This document shows, one piece after another, positions 58,055 through 64,000 of a stretch of DNA of 64,000 bases. The stretch is from Puccinellia tenuiflora. Its lineage: Eukaryota; Streptophyta; Magnoliopsida; Poales; Poaceae. Position numbers and translations under genes: made by a program. Location: NCBI GenBank assembly GCA_012064385.1, contig QRDG01000524.1:145110-209109 (forward strand), in the 5' to 3' direction. A model generated the notes under the pieces. That model ran no database searches and had not been told where the DNA came from. It saw only the letters and a list, made by a program, of their open reading frames with translations. Every line of letters begins with the position of its first letter. Positions within the stretch are counted from its first letter, which is position 1.

Positions 58055-60290
58055 TTCAAAAAAATAAAAGAAAGTAGAAAAATACTCACCAAGTGAAATC
58101 TTTTGGCATGGACTCCTTTTATGTGTACAAGTTGCTAGGAAAAATGATAAACCTGAGTTTTGACAAAGTTACCAAAAAACTTCTTCACAAAAAGGTCAAT
58201 CATCTATAAACATGTATAAGTTTCGAGTCAAATGACGTAGATATGATCATCCTCGTGCTATAGTTTGTGATAATGTGTCCATATTTGACACATAGGTGTG
58301 TCTTGTTATGACAAAAAATGTTGCAGAACTTTTTTTTTCAAATTACGTATACAAATATCATTTTTCATTTTTTAATTGTCAAAAATTCATTTTTTGTGAA
58401 GCAAGTATGACAAATATGGTGCAAAATGGAACATATGCAATTTTCACACAAAGTAGGCCACATTTTATCGACAATCCAGAAATATTAGGAATTTTCTCAG
58501 TTTCTACCTCATTTCGCCTATTTAAATGACTTTATGCCTATTTTTCGAAAGTAATTAAATTTTTAACTACAAGTGTGTGATAGTTTGCTCTAAAATTTTT
58601 ACAAAAATCATTTTAAGATACAGCGGTAGTGGTTATATCACAGAACCATCGATAGTTTTCAAAAATGAGACCCCTTTGGATGAACAGGCACGACGACCAT
58701 TTTGACCATTTTCTTAACAAAATAAAAGAAAGTGAAAAAATACTCAATAAATTAAATCCTTGGCATCGACTCCTTTTATGTGTACTAGTTGCTAGGAAAA
58801 ATAAGAAACCTGAGTTTTGACAAAGTTACCAAAAAACTTATTCACAAAAAGGTCAATCATCTATAAACATGTATAAGTTTCGAGTTAAATGACGTAGATA
58901 TGATCATCCTTGTGCCATAGTTTGTGATAATGTGTCAATATTTGACACATAGGTGTGTCTTGTTATGAAAAATAATGTTGTAGAACTATTTTTTTTCAAA
59001 TTACGTTTATAAATATATTTTTTAATTTTAATTATCAAAAATGACATTTTTTGTGAAGCAAGTACGACAAATATGGTGCAAAATGGCACATATACAATTT
59101 TCACACAAAGTAGGCCATATTTTATCGATAATCTAGAAATATTAGGAATTTTCTCGGTTTCTACCTCATTTCGCCTATTTAAATGACTTTATGCGTATTT
59201 TTCGAAAGTAATTCAATTTCGGACTACAAGTGTGTGATAGTTTGCTCTGAAAATTTTACAAAAATCATTTAAGATACACCAGTAGTGGTTATATCACAGA
59301 ACCATCGATAGTTTTCAAAAATGAGACCCCTTTAGATGAACAGGCACGACGACCATTTTGACCATCTTTTAAATAAATAAAAGAAAGTGAAAAAATACTC
59401 AATAAATTAAATCCTTTGGCATGGACTCCTTTTATGTGTACTAGTTGCTAGCAAAAATGATAAACCTGAGTTTTGACAAAGTTAACAAAAAACTTCTTCA
59501 CAAAAAGGTCAATCATTTATAAACATGTATAAGTTTCGAGTCAAAAGACGTAGATATGATCATCCTTGTGCCATAGTTTGCGATATTGTGTCCATATTTG
59601 ACACATAGGTATGTCTTGTTATGAAAAACAATGTTGCAGATTTTTTTTTTCAAATTATGTTTATAAATATATTTTTTAATTTTTAATTGTCAAAAATGAC
59701 ATTTTTTTGAAGCAAGTACGACTAATATGGTGAAAAATGGAACATATACAGTTTTCACACAAAGTAGGCCATATTTTATCCGTAATCCAGAAATATTAGG
59801 AATTTTCTCGGTTTCTACCTCATTTCGCCTATTTAAATGACTTTATGCCTATTTTTCGAAATTAATTCAATTTTGATCTACAAGTGTGTGATAGTTTGCT
59901 CTGAAATTTTTACCAAAATCATTTTAAGATACACCAGTAGTGGTTATATCACAGAACCATCGATAGTTTTCAAAAATGAGACCCCTTTGGATGAACAGGC
60001 ACGCTGACCATTTTGACCGTTTTTTGAACAAAATAAAAGAAAGTGAAAAATACTCAATAAATTAAATCATTTGGCATGGACTCCTTTTATGTCTACTAGT
60101 TGCTAGGAAAAATAATAAACCTGAGTTTTGACAAAGTTACAAAAAAATTCTTTACAAAAGATCAATCATCTATAAACATGTATAAGTTTCGAGTCAAATG
60201 ACGTAGATATGATCATCCTTGTGCAATAGTTTATGATAATGTGCCCATATTTGACACATAAGTGTGTCTTGGTATGGCAAACATTGTTGC
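58055..60290 (+). repeat. 656-bp tandem repeat, about 3.4 copies
   Basis: The landmark CATCTATAAACATGTATAAG recurs at 58201, 58858, about 59514 and 60167 (spacings 657, 656 and 653). Every unit has TTTGACACATAGGTGTGTCTTG and CATCGATAGTTTTCAAAAAT in order. Non-coding. Confidence 0.92.
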
Positions 60291-60530
60291 CAAAAATTAT
60301 TGTTTAAAATATTTTTATGAATATCATTTTTTTTCATTGTTTAAGTGTCAAAATGACATTTTTTATTAAGCAAGTACCAAAAATATGTTGCAAAAAGTCA
60401 TATACATGATGAAAAATATGATATGGATGTCATATTTGGATTCCTCTCATTTTTCTAATCGATTTAGATATTTTATTTCTAAAATTTCGAATTACGGATT
60501 TAAAGATATGAATTATTCCATATTAAGTAA
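60240..60530 (-). repeat. Right arm of the long subterminal inverted repeat
   Basis: See 57719-58015. Confidence 0.8.
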
Positions 60531-60639
60531 AAAGAAGAAAATAAAGTAAAATAATTTTATTGTTATTTATTCAAACAATATTATTACATAATCATTGTTA
60601 CTTATTCAAATAAATTTTCAAAATTTAAACAATAAAAAG

Positions 60640-60860
60640 TGTAACATCATGACCCATGGGTTAATATGGTTGATAGGATACTAATATCAGTAAGTTTTAA
60701 CATCTTATCTGGAAGCTAATTTAGAAGGAACTCAAAAGTTAAGCGCGCTTGTGCTGGAGCAATCTGAGGATGGGTGACCAAACGGGAAGTTTGATTAAGG
60801 TAATTACTTTGACAATGAGATTAAGTGTGTGGATAAGTGGGAAATTCAAAATTTGAAAAA
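60640..60860 (+). mobile_element. Cassandra/5S-like block inside the CACTA element
   Basis: Starts TGTAACATCATGACCC and contains a 5S-rRNA-derived core at 60728-60790. TRIM elements named Cassandra carry 5S sequences in LTRs that start with TG, so a captured Cassandra-like LTR is one reading. A 5S-derived SINE is another. The right end is not defined. Confidence 0.5.
60728..60790 (+). promoter_or_regulatory. 5S rRNA-derived Pol III internal control region
   Basis: The text matches the 3' half of plant 5S rRNA: Box A-like AAGTTAAGCGCGCTT at 60736-60750, then an intermediate part, then Box C-like AGGATGGGTGACC at 60767-60779 and GGGAAGT. The 5' half of 5S is absent, so this is not a 5S gene. 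Pol III activity is possible but unproven. Confidence 0.8.
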
Positions 60861-61131
60861 ATGTTGAAAAAATTGAAATTTAAAAAAAGTTGGTACAAAT
60901 AATTTGATTTTTTTTTAAAAAAAATAATTTAAAAAACAAAATGCCGACGAAATCTTGCCGTCGGCATAGCCTACGCCGACGGCCTTGCTCTATATATGCC
61001 GACGGCAAAAAGCCCTATGCCTATGGAGCAATACGCCGACGGTCGCCGTCGCCACAAGCTATGCCGACAGCAAATTAGCCTGTGCCAACGGCAAAAGGCC
61101 GTCGGCATAGCCATCCGTTCCTGTAGTGACT

Positions 61132-61429
61132 GTGCTAGATATGTCGCGCGTACGAGTTTTTTCTAGGAATGTGTCGTACAAGCTATCCACGAACTGGCTA
61201 GGTAACGTGCTGCCCGTTTTGAGACATGCGTATGTGTATCGGATCCGAGGAACACGGCTGCTCGATTACACCCGCACCAGGTGCAGTCAGTGCGTGGTGG
61301 CACCGCTTTTCTTTTTCAAAAAGGAGAGTATCCGGAACTCCACACCGTATCCCCGGTCTCTACATTGATTGTTGTACGCATCCATTCTAAAAAAAAAACC
61401 AAAAAATTACCAATCACTTATACATTGTT
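61132..61429. other. Flank of the CACTA element, nothing recognised
   Basis: No ORF with domain. Continues the sequence interrupted at 57599. Confidence 0.4.
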
Positions 61430-61970
61430 GATCCTATTAGTAGGCTGTCAACCATTTGAGTTGAAGATTCGTCGTGCAACAGACGGTTACACCCAGAGTC
61501 CATTGTAACCCGCTCCTCCACACACTGAAGTAACTACCATCTACGGACCAAGTGAGTTGACATACGGACAATCCGCAATAAACTAAAACTTTGTTGTCGC
61601 TAAAAGCAAATAACATTACAATAATTCCAAATAGTCCAACATAAAGTACAAACACCGACCCGAATTTGTGCCTTAAATTCCTTACCAATACCCATCAACC
61701 AGTTCCCGAGCATTTATGAAATATTGCTCGGTGGTGAAGTAACAAAAGAAAACTACGCTCCAAAGTAAACATCGAAAAGGATACTAGAAGAACAAATGAT
61801 AAATTGTTTCATGTTCATAAAAAAAACAACATTTTTACCCCCATTCCAACTATGCTTATCTAGTTTCTCCTTAGTTTGAATTACCCCCTTGCACAAGAAC
61901 AACAAAAAATTATTTAATTTTAATCTTCCAAATAAATTCTTGCGTAAAGGATGCCCATAGTTCATCAGGA
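61430..61970 (-). pseudogene. LINE ORF2 C-terminal remnant (zf-RVT region)
   Basis: Two minus frames (61965-61753 and 61688-61437) read like the reverse-transcriptase zinc-binding tail of plant L1 elements: FLCKGVIQTKEKL..HSWNGG followed in another frame by a GW..LVRNLRHKFGSV segment. The Cys/His positions are mostly lost and frameshifts separate the parts. No RT core, 5' end or tail located. Confidence 0.6.
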
Positions 61971-62392
61971 CTCATGACAAGATACATATACATCTATAGT
62001 AGGTTTATTTTCTTCTTTACTTGGAAGTAAGTGGTGTGCTCGTACTTATTACTTGAGTTGAGAAGTGAGTAAGTAACCCATGAAACTCAAGTTATTCTCG
62101 TTCACCACATTTGGCTTTGCTCTCACTGATGTTTTAACATTTTCTACCTCCAAAGACTAATCTAGTCTATAAAAGTAAAATTGGTGAACTTTGTGCACTA
62201 TGTTGTTCTTCCCATTATAAAGAACTACAATAAAGAGTGTGGCTAGAGTGTCACTGTGATAAGTATCTTGTTGTAGAACCTTGTCAAAGTGTGTGCTTTG
62301 TGTTGTGAATATCAAATTTGATAAACAAAGAGTTTTCCTTTTTTTTCTCACAGGTTCATATTATAACTAACATTTGGAGGAAAACTCGTTTA
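61971..62392. other. AT-rich non-coding sequence
   Basis: Nothing recognised. Confidence 0.4.
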
Positions 62393-62699
62393 GGCTCCCG
62401 GGCTCCATTGACCTCTTTATTTAAAAAATCGAAAATCATAATTAAAAGTTTTAAATACCAGGGAAAATGTTGCATGTTAAATGATGCATCCTACTAGAAT
62501 GCAAAATTGGAATGCTACAAAAAAAAAACAAATCTCACAAAAATTTAGTTTTAAAAAAATGCACTTCTCGCTAATTTAGATCCATACACATTTGTAGAAT
62601 ACATCATTTACAACATCTAGAATTCCTTTTTCGAGATTTTTTTGAAACTTGTAAATATTTTTTTATATATTAAATAATGGGATCACTAGAGCCTGGGAG
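62393..62699. mobile_element. Foldback MITE, family A-like
   Basis: Left end GGCTCCCGGGCTCC; inverted right end CTCCCAGGCTCTAGTG. Arms A/T-rich and imperfect. Resembles 4430-4836 in its terminal words. Confidence 0.5.
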
Positions 62700-62888
62700 T
62701 CAGAAATCCCTACTCTCCACTGGATCCGTACAGGATGTAAAGGGCTTGAATAGTTTGGATTTTAAATGTATCCATGTGGCGACCACCACTGGTAACACGA
62801 ACTTTATATTCATCCGATGTGGCCAATGGTAGAGTAAATACTCCTTTGTTCCATGATACACATATTTTGGTTGTAATAACTGGAAAGT
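62700..62888. other. Spacer between two foldback MITEs
   Basis: Contains TACTCCTTTGTTCCATGATAC (near 62839), which resembles a Stowaway left end. A matching AGGGAGTA follows the next element at 63318-63325, so that element may lie inside a Stowaway. Confidence 0.4.
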
Positions 62889-63317
62889 CAATATGGAGCC
62901 CGAGCTGTGCGGCGATATGGAGGCCGAGCTCCATGGAGCTCGGTTTCCTAAAAAAAATTGAATCCGCAAATTTTTGTTTCAAAAAATTCTGAAAAAATTA
63001 TGGTCGTAGATAATATTGTGATCTACCACTGTGAAAATTTTCAATCAAAAATTCCTTGTATTCTATTCTGAGCAAAAAAGAGAAATCTGCAGATCTGATT
63101 CGGGTGAAAAGTGCGCAATCTGAAAAATTTGAAATCTTGCCAGATTTCTCTTTTTTGCATAGATCAAAATATTTTGAGTTTGTGGTTGAAATTTTTCACA
63201 GTGGTAGATCATAGTATTATCTACGACCATAATGTTTTCAGAATTTTTTGAAAGTCAAATTTGCGGATTCAAATTTTTTTGGAAACCCGAGCTCCATGGA
63301 GCTCGGGCTCCATATTG
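62889..63317. mobile_element. Foldback MITE, family A, near-complete hairpin
   Basis: Perfect terminal inverted repeat CAATATGGAGCCCGAGCT, then long arms pairing over about 170 bp (GTAGATAATATTGTGATCTAC against GTAGATCATAGTATTATCTAC, GCGGATTCAAATTT against its inverse, and an internal AGAGAAATCTG pair). 429 bp. Confidence 0.82.
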
Positions 63318-63970
63318 AGGGAGTAACATTTAAGTCACGACGCTTTGAAAAAATGAAAGAAATTGAATTGTGTTGCATGCAGGCGATGCAAAAGACCGAA
63401 CTTCCATTTCATTTTGAAATAAAATCAAAGAAGCCAGAAACGATCTATTTGGTTGGTTGAAATTCCTAAATTGTCCATTGAAAATTATAATAAATCATAA
63501 AACGAGTATACCCTATCTTGTGTATGATGTCTCAGGTCTGCAAAAATAAGTAGTAGTCTTCAAATTAAAGTGTTACCTGGGGATGAAAATATTACTTAGG
63601 CCCAGTATAGAGGGCATTTTCTGGCCATGAATTTCACAGGGTGGGTACCCACAACTCACATATAGGGAATGGGCATAGATTTTTCTCCATGGATATCCAT
63701 TCGATACCATTTTTAATGGTAGGAAACACATGTGTGTGTGGCCAGACTATGTAAACAGTTTTAATCCTGCCTCTCGAAAGCCTAAAGGCTTAGAAATCTG
63801 ATAATTAATTTTTTTGTTGTTTGGCGTTATAATTTCTCATTATGGTTGCTTTCGTTTGTACTTCCTTTGATGGCTACTCTTGTTCTCAATGCTGCAAGGA
63901 TATATCCATGAATAGACGAATATTCAGTTGGTAAGTATGGAATGGTGGGTTTGCCACCGGGGTTTTTTAA
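63318..63970. other. Unassigned non-coding sequence
   Basis: No gene or repeat ends recognised. Confidence 0.4.
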
Positions 63971-64000
63971 GGGGGGGGGGGGGGGGGGGGGGGGGGGGGG
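63971..64000 (+). repeat. Poly-G run at the window end
   Basis: Thirty G reach the last base and may continue beyond. Either a real homopolymer or an assembly artefact. Confidence 0.85.

Larger units (their letters stand above)
57603..61128. mobile_element. Non-coding CACTA element with 5S-derived segment
   Basis: It starts CACTACAGGAATGAGC and ends CGTTCCTGTAGTG, flanked by a perfect ACT TSD (57600-57602 and 61129-61131). The ends carry GCCGTCGGCATA-type subterminal repeats. Internally there are inverted subterminal arms (57719-58015 against 60240-60530), a 656-bp tandem array and a 5S-like block. No transposase. 3526 bp. Confidence 0.92.

Noticed and set aside
60728..60790. Functional 5S rRNA gene
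   Set aside because: Only the 3' half is present, with substitutions and no T-run terminator directly after.
1..64000. tRNA genes
   Set aside because: I saw no convincing A-box/B-box pair with a foldable cloverleaf; the PBS sequences only complement tRNA ends.

Overview
This window looks like a gene-poor stretch of a large grass genome, most likely Triticeae (wheat, Aegilops, barley or rye group). The reasons are kilobase-scale nested LTR retrotransposons, CACTA elements with CACTAGTAGAAAA-type ends, Thalos-like Stowaway and Tourist MITEs, and a single recognisable host gene. No database was searched. Family names come from motif recognition, and boundaries come from reading terminal repeats and target-site duplications (TSDs) directly.

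Layout. 1-3472 is the 3' end of a Copia element with Sirevirus-like features and a 2.4 kb 3' LTR. 3473-7797 is old degenerate repeat: MITEs and a diverged segmental duplication. 7798-16453 is a composite block bounded by an 11-bp direct repeat. It holds a minisatellite array (8196-9900), a reverse-oriented poly(A) non-LTR element (10694-11629) and a 4.7 kb CACTA element (11633-16365). The CACTA inserted inside the 3'-flanking TSD copy of the non-LTR element.

18133-49983 is a four-level nest. The outer layer is a non-autonomous LTR element (LTRs 18133-18523 and 49610-49983). It contains a Mutator-like element (about 19.4-46.9 kb) with a FAR1-type transposase gene converging on a Ulp1/C48-protease gene. 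An intron of the protease gene contains a 16.8 kb Gypsy element of Tat type (23856-40673). That element's antisense gene is in turn split by a 5 kb non-coding LTR-like insertion (about 31149-36114). LTR divergences (14/374 outer, 5/564 inner) agree with the nesting order.

49984-57600 is the most gene-like part. The only confident host gene is a RING membrane-anchor E3 ligase (RMA/RNF5 type, CDS 52275-52973) with a 1 kb 5'-UTR intron. Around it lie Stowaway, Tourist, hAT and foldback MITEs. 57603-61128 is a non-coding CACTA element with 656-bp tandem repeats, about 290-bp subterminal inverted repeats and a 5S-rRNA-derived segment. 61430-64000 holds a decayed LINE C-terminus, two foldback MITEs and a terminal poly-G run.

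How the parts relate. Outer and inner LTR elements share LTR ends, PBS and PPT, which suggests that the autonomous family moved the outer one. The CACTA and the Mutator-like element belong to different superfamilies, yet each carries a Ulp1/C48-like protease gene with readable splice sites while its transposase is broken. The richest biology here is therefore transposon-borne SUMO-protease-like genes, trans-mobilised defective retroelements, and a Pol III 5S promoter-like segment inside a DNA transposon.
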